This document shows positions 24,138 through 38,600 of a stretch of 64,000 nucleotides of DNA, one piece after another; positions within the stretch are counted from its first letter, which is position 1, and each line of letters opens with the position of its first letter. The position numbers and the translations under genes are program-made. The notes under the pieces were generated by a model. It was given only the letters and a program-made list of their open reading frames with translations, was not told the origin of the DNA and searched no databases. Source of the DNA: Hydractinia symbiolongicarpus (taxonomy: Eukaryota > Cnidaria > Hydrozoa > Anthoathecata > Hydractiniidae); NCBI RefSeq assembly GCF_029227915.1, contig NC_079888.1, positions 16,227,001 to 16,291,000 on the forward strand. The letters run 5' to 3'.

Positions 24138-25707
24138 TTAAAAAAAAAAACGTTATGCTTAAAGCTGGAATCTTAGGAATTACTACTGGCAAAAATAAGA
24201 GCATGTGATTGGTCAAAAAATTTAGGCGAAAAACCAAACCCCATTTTTTATAAAGTCATTCCGTTGCTAAAATGTTTATCAACTACCGAAAAAACGTTGC
24301 ATTAATAGCTTGTTATTAAAAACACGACATGTGTAATTGCTCTTAAATCTTGAAAAATTGTGATGTTTTCAAAATGCAGGCCAAAATTGTTCGCATTTAT
24401 AGTGACTCGTTAAAAGAGTCACGTGACTATCTTGTTTTGTAGATTGTATATTGTTTGTTTGTTTGTTTGTTGTATATAATTATGATTATTATATTTTCGA
24501 ATTTATAAATATTAGAGAAAAAGAAACAATGTCAAAGATTGCATCGTTATTTTCTTAAATAAAAAAGCAACTCAAAAAAATGCTGATCCCAGGCCTCTAT
24601 CTTCAAAAAGCGAAATTGCTAAGAACTACTGTCGACATTCTAAAAAATTATTTATTAAAGACGGTTGAAATAACTGCTAATAATCCCATGATGCACTTGT
24701 GTAAAAACAGACTTATCTTCGTTAGTTCGTTAATCTAATTAAAACTTGTCTCGCTTAGCCCTGATTGAATTACTAAAGTTTACACAGGGACTATTAACAT
24801 CAGGCATTCCGCATCTCGAAAAATTAAACTACTGTAGATTTTTTGCTGAAAACAATTTGTGAATGTATTTCTGTTTGAATAATCAAGCAAAACTTGTTTT
24901 GCAAGTTTCAGAGAATTTTAGTAAATTAAATTTGCAAGAAATACTTTTTAATAAAAGTGCGAATAAAAAGAAAAGACATGTTGATGACATTTTTGTGGCT
25001 TTTTGAATCATCTACAACTTGGTTCCCAGTGGCGTTTAGAACTTTTCTTTGTGTTAGCGATCTTTTTTTGCGTCATAAAGCGTCTGGATTTATACAATAA
25101 ACCAAATAAATAACTTCTTTAATGGGAACGTTATCCTTAGAAAAAAAATCTGATTGGCTGTAAGATTTGTTGCAAATGTTTGCATCAGCTTTTTGCTTTC
25201 TTTTTTTGTGAGAACGACACAAGATTTATACTTTGTCATGTGTTGGGAAAAAGACTTGCTTGAGTGTGTTTCGAGAAAAGTTGAAAATAAAGATTGGAAA
25301 CACAAACCCAAACCCAAACTACATTTGCGTCAAAGATTTTACGTCGAAACAAAGGTCCACAAAGAAACAATGAAGCAATACTGATATTAGCACAGAATCT
25401 CATAAAAATGCGATCATCCATGTTATTATAGCAACCTGAATACCATTGACGTCAATACAATGTCAAAAATGCTATCACTTTCTTTGAAAGCTTCCCCACA
25501 ACGAGCACTTAAAAATGTCTGATCGAAAATTAATAGCCTGCTAGAAAACAACTAAAATGCGTTTCCAGTCTCTCAATATTTTGTTTACATGTTGAAATAT
25601 TGGAAACTAATGTAAACAGGGAAAATGATTTTCATTTGGAATAATTTTCAGTGCCAGGGAGAATTTACACTAGAAACCACTAAATGGTGATAAGCTTTGG
25701 ACATATA

Positions 25708-25836
25708 CCTCTTTATAATAACAGCCGTCGTTTGTCTGTCTCTGCGCAAAATGGTACCGCAAGTAGCATGAGATGCAAAATGCGGTACATAAAGGACAGG
25801 CCAACCCGTGGATATATTCACAGGCAATCAACTACA
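25708..25836 (+). mobile_element. Possible diverged R2-type Helitron-like copy
   Basis: Shares the order of R2 features: TTTATAATAACAGCCGTCG, GTCTGTCTCTGCGCAAAATGG, then GGACAGGCCAACCCGTGGAT. It lacks the intact 3' hairpin and CTAG end, so it is an old or different subfamily. Confidence 0.4.
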
Positions 25837-27125
25837 ATCATGGTCACAATATGTTGGGACAAGACAACGAATTTCGCAGTTCGCCACGTCAAGTAATTTC
25901 GTAGGCTCATTCTATATCAGATTCACACATCTTAAACTTGTCAATGTTTACTTGTCAATGTTCAGAGTGGACTTAGGGATCTTTGGTTATTTGGTAAATA
26001 CAAATTTCTTAAAATGTGCTAATTGTTGCTGACTTCAGCAAGGCCATTAATCACGAATTTCGGGGCCTTCGTGGTCCCCGACGTGAATTATTTCGGTGTG
26101 CGGGCGTGCTAAAGAATGTGACTAGGAACTTTTTAACGCTCTCTGCCTGGTCTACTTGTGTGCACAAGCAGCGACTTTGCAGCCTACCGGCTGCAAAGCA
26201 TTGACTGTTTGACTGCTTTGTCCATATTTGGATAATGAGTAAGAAAGTGCCTTAGTCTCAATATTTTTGTTCACGATTGTAGTCTACAACATTAGTCATT
26301 TTGTCTAAATTAAAACTGAAGACGTTGATAAAATTTACCACGGGTTGACGACAAAGATGACATAGCTAGGACATGCATAGTCAAGTTCTCTTTTCCAAAA
26401 GTACTTAAAAGTCGATAATGAATTTCATTCTAGCTTCCTTGGAGATATGATAAACATTACACATCATTATTTTAGGCCAGCCACAGCAAAGAAAAAAAAA
26501 TTATAATGTTAAAAAACAATTGATTTTAAAAACTCAGTTTATTACTCGATATTGTATATAACATGTGTTTGAAAACATATGTATAAGGATATTTAAGCAC
26601 GATGTTTAAATGAAATGATTGAGCGCGTTAAAGTAACAAAAAGCCTGGGAGCAATGTTGCTTTAACGGCATTGGATATCTAATTTTTTATAGTGGATTAA
26701 AAAGTATGTTACTTATTTAGATTACTAGTGAATTGGCAGAATATATAAAAGAGTTATATAGTTGCCCAGCTTAAGAGATTATTAAATTGGGGTTGAGGTT
26801 GGAATTCAATCATTTTTGTGTTGTTAACTTATATTATAAAATTTTAGATTCCCTGTGTTGAATTAGCTCCTGACCTGTGAAACCAACCCCGTCCCCGAAC
26901 ATTTTGGAGAGTTTTGTTCTGTTTCTTCTTGTTTCAACTGTCCCAAACATTACAACATTGGTGTAAAGTGAGCCTTTTTAAGCATAAAGTTTCCTCACAA
27001 GCATTCAACAATTACTTCACCGAAGTTTTTGTAAAACTGAGTATTTACCAAATAAATTTGTTTAACAAAACATACTACTCTTTTGTGCTCAATTGCAGGG
27101 AAGGAAAGGGGGTCGAATAAGCAAA

Positions 27126-27144
27126 GGGGGGGGGGGGGGGGGGG
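27126..27144 (+). repeat. Poly-G run of 19
   Basis: Nineteen consecutive G bases followed by TGGGTAG, in an otherwise AT-rich region. It is a plausible quadruplex former and a likely sequencing-length error site. Confidence 0.9.
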
Positions 27145-27656
27145 TGGGTAGTCCGACATATCTATGGCCTACGCCTAACTGTGCAACCTCGTGCCCCCTG
27201 GTTACTTAGTTGTAAAGCTCAATTTTCAAGACTGTTGGCGGGGCTATCAGTAGTTTTCTTTAGTGGAGTCTCGGAGACCCAGTCTGTCAAGTAATTTCAG
27301 CTGGGGGTAGAACGATTAAAAGCGTCACTTTGGATGTTGGTAATTGTTTATGGTAAACTGGAAGGCATAGGAGGAATGATTTCAATTCCGATTCTTATGT
27401 AGTTTTGCACGATTCGGGTAAACTGGCCTGTCGAAGGTAAAAAAGTGATGTAAAATCTTCCACTTACTACTATATTGTTAAAATTTTTCATAAAAATAGA
27501 AATTATGTTTAAACTGCCTTTTTAATTTAGGTCACGTCGTTGCTTAGAAACGCCCCTAATGCGTTATTTCTGGATTTTGTGAGAATTTTTAGGCACAAAA
27601 AGAAGCTATACTTATAAAATTTTAGATTAGGTTGGCGAAGGTTCTTGGTCCTGTAT

Positions 27657-27766
27657 CCAACCTCCAGGGCTTGTTTGGGTTTTTGTAAAAAATAAAAAAC
27701 CTAATAAGTTTGTATAAAAAATTTTTAAAAAATAAAAGACCTAATAAGCCCTGGGGACGAGGTTGG
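27657..27766. repeat. Hairpin repeat family H, copy 6
   Basis: CCAACCTCCAGGGCTTGTTT on the left pairs with AATAAGCCCTGGGGACGAGG and TTGG on the right. Inside are two copies of AAAAAATAAAAGACCTAATAAG-like sequence. Confidence 0.6.
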
Positions 27767-29639
27767 TGCTGTACCAAACACACTTTCAACATGGAAAAAA
27801 ATATAGGGATAAAGTCTCGAGACTTTTTAGCAGTTTCATCAAACTGCTTATAAACAAATTTTGATAATTTGATAAACCAAACAAATCTTGAAGGTATATA
27901 ATCGAGAATCAACAATTTCGGAAATTCACACTGCGCTGGTAACTCGAACCATTTTTTGAATTATCTTGTATAGTACTTTCCCTATTCTACTTGGGGTGGA
28001 GCAAAAATTGACCGTGGCCTTTTTAACTAGACTTAACTCTTGTTGGCCATATATTAGGGGTTGTTAAAAAAAGAAAATTTCGGAGTAAAAATTGTAATTT
28101 GCGTGGGGTATTGAATTTTTAGGGGGAGAAATTTTTTGTTTTTTGAATTTTAAAAACTGCTGACATGCTTGAGTGTGGCAGGATGTTGTATTGCTTATAA
28201 AAATATTCATTACATGTTACGAGGTGGTTACTAAAGTGTTTCTAAGATGTTTGGTGTCTAGAAAATAAAATACAGATTGTTAAAAAGATTTATCCATCCA
28301 ACGAGATGAAGAATGAGCCTAAAGACGTCATAATATCGTGATTTTTTACCTTGATCATCTCTAACTAAAAATGATGGATGACATTAACATATTTATACCA
28401 CGTTTCGACCATTTTCTAGCACTTCACGGTATATATAATCTGTAAAGCAAGATGTAAATTTGGCGTAATACCTTTTGAGTTTTAAAATACACACCTAAAT
28501 TTTCTAAACAATACATGCCCTACAATATGTTAGCACAGGTCACAATTTGTACGCCTAATTTGTATGGTTGACGAACCCTATTTTCGAACTATAGATTTTT
28601 GCGCGAAACCAATTTTTTTTTGGTATTCAGTCCACAAGGGAGCTACGTATCAAGTTCGTAGCATCACGAACTTTTAACCCAGAGTAGGCTTGTATTAACA
28701 CATTCTACAATTGTTTGAAGTTTGTTACTTAAAATAAGTGAATATAGGTCCCGCATAATTTATTTTTCCCCAGGGACACTCGGGCCTAAGAAAGATGGTT
28801 TTGCTTATCCCACCCCGAACGTTAAAACAATCTGAAACATCGAAAAACATGTTAATTTCCCAATAAAATCCAACATCAGCTAAAAGAATTTTTAAACTAG
28901 ATTTTAGTTCTTCGGATTACAAAAATACTTCCAAAGAAGAAAAGAAGTAATTTGAGAGAAAGACTTGAGCAAAGTTTCTTGTGATGAAGTAACTAAGATT
29001 TTTTGTATAAATAATTATTTACTCCATATCAACATAATATAAATAATTGAAAATTACACTTCTTTCTCGCACTCTAATAATAAAAACCATAATCAATTTG
29101 GTAAAAATTTAAAAATGTGAAATACAAGAAATAGATTAAACAAAAACTTATTTCGCGCCAAAAATTAAAAAAAGTAAGAAATTTTTACATTTATGGCGGG
29201 CTCAAAAACATGTAAGAAAACATACACGCGCTATTAATGTTATTTAATACATATTTCTGAAAAAAATGCGATTCCATATATGACTTGCCAATGTTTACAA
29301 AAGTTAAAAAGTTTTCGGTTTTAATGCACATGCGCAAGCATATTTGTAGGTAGAAAATATAAACAACAGACCACAATAATCACAGAAATCCATCCAAAAA
29401 AAGAATTATTCGTCTGAAATTAGTGAATATTTCAAGAAGAATTAGAATATAGTTAAAATTTAGTTAGGGTTAGGGTTAGTTCCTCCTGGATCTTATGCTG
29501 CCAAAAAAAATCTTTTATCTTTAATAATAGTCATTTTACCCTGCGTGAGTCCTGCTTTTTTACCCTAAGCAAAAGTGCGTGCATGCGCATTGTTCTCAAA
29601 ATGTAAACTAAAAACTTGCAAAAATTGGTTCACGCTAAG
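27767..29639. other. No gene recognised
   Basis: AT-rich sequence downstream of the chromodomain gene. A short interstitial telomere-like TTAGGGTTAGGGTTAG lies near 29464-29480. Confidence 0.45.
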
Positions 29640-29645
29640 TTTATT
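29640..29645 (-). terminator. Polyadenylation signal of the chromodomain gene
   Basis: AATAAA on the minus strand, about 46 bases after the stop codon at 29691. Confidence 0.55.
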
Positions 29646-29690
29646 GACAAAATTCCAAAGTTTCTCAAACAAAAGTATTTAAAAACCGTC

Positions 29691-32600
29691 TTACGACGGT
29701 GGTTGTATATTGTCTATTTTAAGTGCATTATTTGATTTAACTGCAGGTCGCCCGTTCTGAACCCTTGATTTAATTTCATCAAGCGCTTGCTCTACTTGCA
29801 GCATTAGTGTCTCATCATACTTATCTTGACTACCCTCCACCAAAGTACCCTCCTTCGCAAGCGATTCATTATTTTTTGCAGCAGTAACCTCCTCACTACC
29901 TCTTACGGCGGTACCTTTCTCCGCAATTACAATACTGTAGTTTGCGGCAGAGCCTCCCTCCTCCGCTGTTGTAGTACTATTAATTGCGGCAGAGCCTTCC
30001 TCCTCCGCTGTTGCAATACTATTAATTGCAGCAGAGCCTTCCTCCTCCGCAGTTGCAATACTGTATCTTGCAGCGGTGCCCTCCTCCTCTGCAGGTGATT
30101 TACTATTTCTTCCAGTTACTTGAGTCGCATCATCTGTGGACGTTTTCTCTTCATCATTAATGTTAATAATTTCAGGGTTGGTGGAATTTTTTGCGTACCT
30201 TTTCTTCAATAAATCTTTATACCTAATCCGTACGCTCTCCCCCGTGATCAAGTGGATTTCAACAGAACGATCCTTGTGCACCAACAGTTTGCTTCCGACT
30301 AAATCTCGCTTACCAGTGATCGACGATACTATAGCGTCATAATTGCTTTCAATGTACTTCTGCACATTATACGGTACATCTGCGCTGGGAATGAACCTTA
30401 ATTCTTTCTCTCGGTCACCTTTAAGTAAAGAACCAGGATCATTGGTTTTGTTCTTAGTTGAACAAGTCGCCGAAGTGTCTTTTGACGTATACGAAGTACC
30501 AGAATTTTTTTTTAATGACTCGAAGAGCGGGTTTGGCGAATCAGCTTTTTCGTCTATCACAATAGGCTTCTTGGACATACTAGTTAGTTTTGCGTCAGTA
30601 GTTGTGTTCAAGTTACTAGACGTTGCATTTGTGTTTACATGACTAGATGTTGCATTTGTGTTCACGTGACTAAACGTCGCATCTTTGTTCACGCGACTAG
30701 ATGTCGCATTTGTGTTAACATGACTAGATGTCGCATTTGTGTTCACGTGACAAGATGTCGCATTTGCGCTCACATGACTAGACGTCGCATTTGCGTTCAC
30801 GTGACTAGACGTCGCAGTTTTGTTCACGTGACTAGACGTTGCAGTTTTGTTCACGTGACTGGTCGGTTCATTTATGTTCATGTGATTGGCTATCGCAATT
30901 GTATTCACGTGAGCTGATATTGTAGTTGTAGTTACGTGACTAGATGTCGCTTTCGTGTTTACGTGACTAGACGTTGCATTCAGGCTCACGTGACCACGCA
31001 CTTCATTTATGTTCATGTGATTGGTTGTCGCAGTTGTGATCACGTGAGCTGATATTGTAGGCACGTGACTAGATGCCGCATTCGTTGTCATGCGACTTGA
31101 TGTGTCTGTTTTGTTTAAATGACTAGTTGCCACATTTGTATTCATTTGACTTGATGTCTCAATCGTACTGGTGTAACTAGAAGACCCATTAGTTTTCACG
31201 TGACTAGCATTCGTAATCACGTGACTTAATTTCGCAATTGAGGCCACGTGACTAGATGTTGCATTTGTGGTCACGCGTGTAGATATCAAATTTTCGTTAG
31301 TATTTCTAGACAGGGCATGCGTAAATGTGTCGGCAGAATTCTTCCACGTGTTTGAATCGAAAGGGAATGACGCTATGTATGATTCAAGGTTCTCGCATGC
31401 GCTCATACTAGAAATGTTCTCCACGGAACACACATTGTATGTAGCCGAAATTAGGTTCGTACTTTTTTGTCTGTTGTTTCTGATACCCTTACAGAGTGTG
31501 TTCAATATGGCGGTACTGGATGAATTCACAGAGCGACTCTTTCTCTCCGTATGCCTATTCAAACAAGATGTAACGGAAATCGGTTTGATAGGTGGATTAC
31601 TAACCCAATTCACAAAGCAACTCGTGGTTTTTGCGTTCGTCTTTACACAGGATGTCGTTGTAACAGAGTTTACGCAGTTAGGTATGGACCGTTGACACGC
31701 ACTAGTTTGTGTAGTAACGGAAATCGGTTTCATACCTGGATTTATACACCGCGATATTGTATTCAGGCTTGGATGCGTGTAGAGAGAATCCGGGTTGACG
31801 ATCAGATGGTTAGGCCTTGCATTTAAGCACCCTGACGCATCTAGGAATGTACTTCTGCAATTTAGGGGCACATTTAAACTGCGAAAGTCACTGGCAAAAC
31901 AGGATTGTTTCTCAACCCTTGATATCGCAGGAGTAGTTGGTAGATGCGACAATCGACCTGCCACCGGAAAATTCTTTGACGTGCGTATGGAGTGAACATC
32001 GGAAATCATCGGAATGGTTGGGCGGATGACATGCAATTGTTGAGGTGATGCAGAAGCGACCGTTTCAGGTTGATTTGGTGTCACGCCTGATGGATCACCC
32101 TGGAAACCTAGAGTCATTAGTTGTCCCAAGGGTGAAAAGGCGTTTGGCGTAACTGTCGACAAAACGTTTGGCGGAATAACCTGTGGCGTGTTATGTGGGG
32201 ATGCTTGAGGACGTACAAGCCGCGGAGTGTTGTTTAGAACATATTGTTGAATAAGTGTAGTCGGTTGCCGGACTGAAGGCATTCGCTGTATTGCAGTCAT
32301 CGGAATTTCAGGACGGTAAACATTTTTATGGAAATTCGAATTAGTCGATTGCTCGAACATCATCATTCGAAAAGAGTCCAAAACAAATTTGTGTGGAGGA
32401 ATTTTTAATAGGTCTGGCGTCGCACGTAATACTAATTCCTTTGCAAAACCGAACCAAGTCGGTGGAGCGAGTCCATTTGTCAGTGTATAATTGCGAAATC
32501 CAACAGCTAATTGATACACCAGTTGAACTCCTTTTCCTGAAACCTCTTTTAATTGCAAAAGCAGATAATCATTTAGCAGCTTTAGTAACGGTGAGGGTGA

Positions 32601-35600
32601 AGAGACTACAGCTTCTACGAAATCCCTAGCTTTTTTATAAAGGAATTGAACATGCAGCAGGGAAAGCTCTTTCATCGGAGACTGCCAGTCTTGTGTCTCT
32701 AAAACTTGGCGAGTAACACATAAACCAACGATGCTGAGAAGATTTTGTGAAACTTCTTCCTCGGAAATAAAGTGTATGCTAAATGCCACATATTTGATGA
32801 CGTTGATGACGTCTTGGAAGGAGCTTATCACACGTTTCGTATCTGCCGCCGTCGGCATAGTTGTATTTGGGGGGAATAACGTTCCGATTGGCGGGAACGG
32901 CATCGCATTATTTGACGTAATTCTATTGCTGCTACACGTTACGATATTACTAACTGGGACAGATGAAACATGATGAGTAAGATTTGGAAACTCCGACTGT
33001 TTTAACACATCGTCGTCGTCGTCATCGTCGATATCGATAACTTCTTGTTTCACACGTGCCACGGCAGGTAAACCCTTCTCCGCAGAGCTTGCATTGACCG
33101 ACTCTTCCTGACACACTGTTGTGCTGGTAACCTCATTCGTGGATAGCAACGGAGTGCTACTACGACAAGTAGTAGTAGCTGTTGTAGTTGTCACAGTGGG
33201 TGGACTATGATCAACTATGCTTACGTCATTCACCATCTCTGTCTCATTGTTCTTTTGTGGGCTGGTACACGAAGTCGTTATAGTCGTGGCACTCGTTTTG
33301 GGATGTAGGGACGGCAACGTGCATTTCTTTCGATTGAGGCTACCGACTGGACTATTGTCGAACACGATTTTGTTAACTAAGTCTTTTAACAAATTCGACG
33401 TGGTCGAGTCAGCTTCATCTCGAACTTCTTCCGTGATGTCGCTGGGAGCTTCCGTACTTGGTAACGATGAAGAGTCTGCAACACTCGAGTCAGACTCTTC
33501 ATCGGGCTCGCTGTAGTCAGTATCGGAATCTTTGGTCGTTTCTTCTTCAGCTACACCTTTCCGGTCTATTTTCTGTTTTTCAAGCAGCTTGCGAATGACA
33601 AAAGATGCTTTCAATTTCGCTGTACGTTTAAACAATCCCTCGTCACACTTTTCCGTCTCGCTCAATTGTTCGTCTTTTATTTTTTCTAAGTTCGTGAACA
33701 CATTCGGGACGTCGTCCATGTTATCCACCGCCATGACGTCGTCAGATGCGACGTAGTAAGGACGAAGCCTGCTGATACCTTTCTGCTTCACGCTGTTTGA
33801 CTCATGTTCCTAAAATAATATAAAACATATAAACAAATAGAAGAAATGAAAATGATATCAAAACACATCTGAACCATCACAGGCAAACCGGGCCAACAAA
33901 TTGACTAACACTCGAATCAACACAGTTGGCCACCATGTTGGCGCGATAGCAACCAACACGTTGATGAAGAAAAAAATCATCCAATGGTCGGCAAACATTT
34001 TAGATTTCAACTCTCTCTTTTGGATGTTTTTGCTCGAATTTAAAACAACGTCATTGACAAAAACATAAGCATTATAAAGTAAAATGGCTGTAAGGATGGA
34101 TTTAGCACTAAACCCCAAAAGTTATGCTTGGAAGACGATATTAAAAGGTAATCAACTTCCTTGAAGCTAAACCTTTAAGATACAGACGATACTACTTCTT
34201 CTATAAAAATGTTATAGAAAAGGATTTTTTCGAAGTTAGGGTGTACCCACTATACGTTGGGTCACTTGAAGTTCATTCATGAGCGAAGTTTTTCTGAGAA
34301 ATACTATTGAAGAAGTCCTCATTGGTTTCAATCTGAGCTGAGAATAATACTTGTGAAAAAAAACATTCTAAAATAACCGTCATTCTATGCCAATAACTGT
34401 CCTATCTACTAACTGCCATCATGGAGTAAATTTCAACAAAACTTTTACACATTTTTATAAGTTTCCCGTTTTCGATATTTTAATGTTGGCTTTTCCTTCC
34501 AATATCATGGTGACCAAGAATTAGAGGTAAGAATCATTCGAGACGAAAGGATGTTAAAGAAGCATGCATCCATTAAAAGGGATCAAAAAGTAAACAGCCG
34601 GGCAACTAAAGAACTGTGGATCACCTCAAGGAGGTGTAAAGAGAGACTGTACTGTGACTCAACACCTTAATCTCTTCGAAAAAAAAGAAAAAAGAAAAAC
34701 AGCATAAACAAGGAATAATTAGAAATTTAATCAAACTCGTTTATTTTGGTTCGGTGGAAAGGTATTTCCGGGGTAACTACTGATGCGATGGTGGAGAAGA
34801 TAAAAATTTTGGGGTAACTATTGATGCGGTGGTGGAGAGCATACCATTTTCGGGGTAACTACTGATGCGGTGGTGGAGAGCATAACTTACTTGCAGACCA
34901 GTTCGTGAACAGACCTATTTCCATATCCATTTTTTTCCGCGGATAGATACGAAAATACTGAATAACATGAACACGAGATTAGTTATGAGGTAATTTTTAG
35001 TTTGCAGCAAAGTAGTGCAGATATGGTTTGTTTACTTCCAATATTTGCAAAATCAATTTGTCATACAGATTGTTATTAACATTTGGTGATAATATGGGAT
35101 AATACCCTGTATCATTTGGCCGTTCAATGCTTTTGTTTATTATTTTTGGTATTAAATAAGATAGATATTAGCTAGCTTTAAATATGATGAGTAGCCAGTT
35201 GTCTGGCTGACTTGTTCCTAACAAACGTGAAATTTCAAGCGGGTTCCCAGTTTTATTGAGTGTTCCTTATTTTTCAAACAACATCTGAAAAATAACACTA
35301 GCCAGGCTCACTGACAGTACTTTTAAAATAATAGTTGACCTTGTGGCTGTTTGTGGGCGTTTCCCAAATGAGGAAAGCGTATAAAACCTACATTTTACAC
35401 ATTTGTGATTTCAGAAGTATACTAATTTGAATTGGTCGGGCAAGTTGGACTTTAAACTTTTGTTGGAATGTACCTGCTTATTTGTGTCACATTTTAAGCC
35501 TTTCGCGTAGAATGTATTTAGTGAAAAAAGTTATTTAAAAGTCCAATATATAAGGCCGACAACTACTTCACAAAGCAATTTATATCGAAAAAAATTAACA

Positions 35601-38600
35601 TATCCATTTTTTATATTTATTTTAAAGTTCAGACGGAGTCATGACTTTCCTGTAAATTTGAGGATATAAAACCTACTTGAAATGGAAATAATGGTACTTC
35701 AATATCTTGAATTTATTGGGTTTTTTTTCCAGCCGCCATATTTAACGGTTTGTCGATCTCTTATCAGAGGAAACAATGTGAAATTTTTTTGTGAACTTAA
35801 AAACAAAAACATAAATACATAAAGCCCCTGGTTTTTAGGAACATTGAGACTGAGATTTTGCCAAAAAATAAGCACGTTTACAGCTAAAATTTAAACTTTC
35901 TTATAAAAAAAAGTTATGTATTATTTTGTTTTCCTATTTTTTGATAAAAACCTAAAATAGGATGCTATTTAAAAAAAAAAGACTTTACATATGGAGATTT
36001 ATGATAAGCTATAAGCTCTTTTGTTTCATATTACTTACAAACTGTGAGTATTAAGGTTAACCATTACAATGCTTGATACAAAATGTAAATTATTGACAGT
36101 CAGTAAGAGAGGGAGTAGTGACAGAGGGAGTGTGAGTATTGACAGCCAGTAAGTTATAACAGACAATAATTCGCAAAATTTTAATTTTAATTTTGTGCGC
36201 TCAGGTACTAAAAACCTGCTCTATGGAAATCCACCTTTATGCTGCAGAACTTAACTATTTAAAGTCTTTAAACCCCGAAAGTTCTCTTTTATTTCAATGT
36301 GACATCACAATTTATGCAGCATAATTAAATTAAAAATCTAAACTATATCGAAGGTCGTAATTATGCATAAACAGGGTGTTTACTCAAAAGGTGACCTCGA
36401 TTTTCCTGACATTCTTGACAGTTTTGAATTGTGGCTGATGAACTAGCTGATAGTTCAAGAAAAAAGAAACCAAAAGTACGAATAACAAAGTGAGATTCTC
36501 TCCAAATTTTCATTCCAATTTAAATCGTACAGCATAGATTCTATTTGTGAAAAGAACCAAACTTACCTCTAACTTTCTCTTCTTGTTGTCAGGAGTATCT
36601 CTATTCAAAGTTGCGTCACTTGAATGTCTCTGGATAAAAAAAGATTAAACAGTTACAACAAACCATGTGAAATTACGATATTTCCATTTTAACCATAAAT
36701 CAACCAAGTCAGCAATCTTAGTACTTTAAAACACCAAGGCAACATTTTTTTATAAGGAGAAGAACTACCTGTTCTTCTAAGACCCTTTTCTTTTTCTTCT
36801 TCTTCTTTTTTTTCTTTTTTTCCTTCTTTTCTATGTTTAATTGAACATCGTTTTGAATTTTCTAGATTTAACATGCATACAGCATAATAGCACAAAGAAA
36901 ACATCATAAAAGAATTATCATAGATAAACATTTTGGCATCTATTTCTAAATAAATTTATTGGCAACTATGTATACAAATTTTACTACCAGATAAGAGAAT
37001 GACACATTCTATTATTAGCCTTGTTTTTTCTTTAGGTATCAACCTTAAAACATACTATTTTCCCTGCACAAATATTTTTACAAAAATGTTAAATTTATAT
37101 GATTACGGGAATGTGAATCAGAGGGTTCACAAATATCATTATTCATTTGTCATAATAAATGCATTCAATTGTAGAAATCTATAAAATGAAAAATATCTTT
37201 CCCCGACTACTGACTTAGCTAAGAAAAATAAAATCTGACTTTCCAGACACACTTAGCCAGGGATACACTAACCTTCCAGACTCATATAGCCAGGGATAAA
37301 ATTTTGTCTAACTTTCCAGACACTCATAGCCAGGGATTTCATTTTCCCTGACATTCTAGTCTCACTTATCCAGACACTATGAACCCTGCTGTATAAATCT
37401 TACCATGTGTAGAACAATCAAGCAAAGAAACATACTTCAACTAATTTTTTCTCTCTTGTATGAACTGATTCCCAATAAGCATTAACCAGATCAATGCATC
37501 CCTCAAGATTCTCTTCTGGTTCCCAACTATCTGCCCATTTGACTTGATAATAGCGACAACCATCCTAAGAAAATAAGAAAATAGGTTTGTAAAATATCTT
37601 TTCAGTATTTTACCATAAAGCATCTGTAAAACAAATCTTAGAGTTCAGAAAAATAAAAATAAAAAAATGTTTATTCATTGTTTATTCATTCAAATTAAAT
37701 TGTGGTGTCAGTCAAAAATTAACATGTTACACTTTGAAGACAAGCAAACAAAATAATGCTGAAGTGTTATTATGTATCCACAAAATAACACCTTAGCATT
37801 CTTCTGTTTACAATAAAAATTTTAGAATCCTCACAATTTTAGATAATTTATTTTTATAGCTACACAAGATACAAAGCCCAAATGTTTAAAAAAGGATTGG
37901 ATTTTTACATGAGTTTTTATAGCTACAATTGTTGTTATTGTGAAAACTTATTTAATCTTTGCTCTCATTTTTTATTTTTCTGAGAGAAATTTCACACTTC
38001 CTATAAAGTAAAAAAGTGTTTGCTAATGTTTTTTGTGCAAAATTGTATTACAGAGCTATCTAAAAATCTCCTAGTTAATTAAGTTATCACCACCTTTATT
38101 AATATATATACTAGTCGATAAGGCCTGTAGAAAAATCCACTTAGGCAGGATAACAGAGAAAAACAACCATCATTTAAATTTTGCTGACGTCAGCAGAGAC
38201 CTGTCAAACACAAAAAATAATTTTCAGAATTTTGTATGCCTGTTGCCTTCCTCGTATAATCTTAAAACGCTGATCAAGAAAATGTATAGGATCATGTACT
38301 TTTGACAAACGGGTGCAGGGATATTAGGGTTTAAAGGTTTTTTGGTGACGTCATTAACCCGTCCATTCCGAAACGGATTCGGTGACCCAGGTTTGGGAAA
38401 CTTACCCAAATTGGTCCCAGGTAGTCCCACGCAGGATATGACGTCAAATATTTTCACCCGTTTCCAAGTTATTTAGCCTTAAATTTAAAAGTGCAATGCA
38501 ATGGCTTTACTAATCTTAATATACATTTCTTTAACGTCAATATTGCAATAACATCAAAGTTTGCTAATTTACAGAACAAATTTATAGGCAATGTTTTATA

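Larger units (their letters stand above)
24078..27656. other. No gene recognised
   Basis: Contains a short (TA)n run near 24116-24136, a possible diverged family R2 Helitron-like copy near 25708-25836 and a 19-base G run at 27126-27144. Open frames here are short. DFSKAINHE near 26020-26050 faintly recalls a LINE reverse-transcriptase motif but is not enough for a call. Confidence 0.4.

Noticed and set aside
26016-26204. DFSKAINHE resembling a LINE reverse-transcriptase motif
   Set aside because: A single short resemblance without neighbouring motifs; not enough to call an element.
29464-29480. TTAGGG repeats
   Set aside because: Only two to three units, expected by chance or as a small interstitial trace; not a telomere.
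29826-33756. Many plus-strand open frames inside the large chromodomain-gene exon
   Set aside because: Antisense shadows of a well-supported coding exon with repeats; no motifs of their own.
37441-37623. 60-codon minus-strand frame over chromodomain exon 2
   Set aside because: It is the wrong frame; the phase-0 frame between the splice sites encodes the chromodomain.
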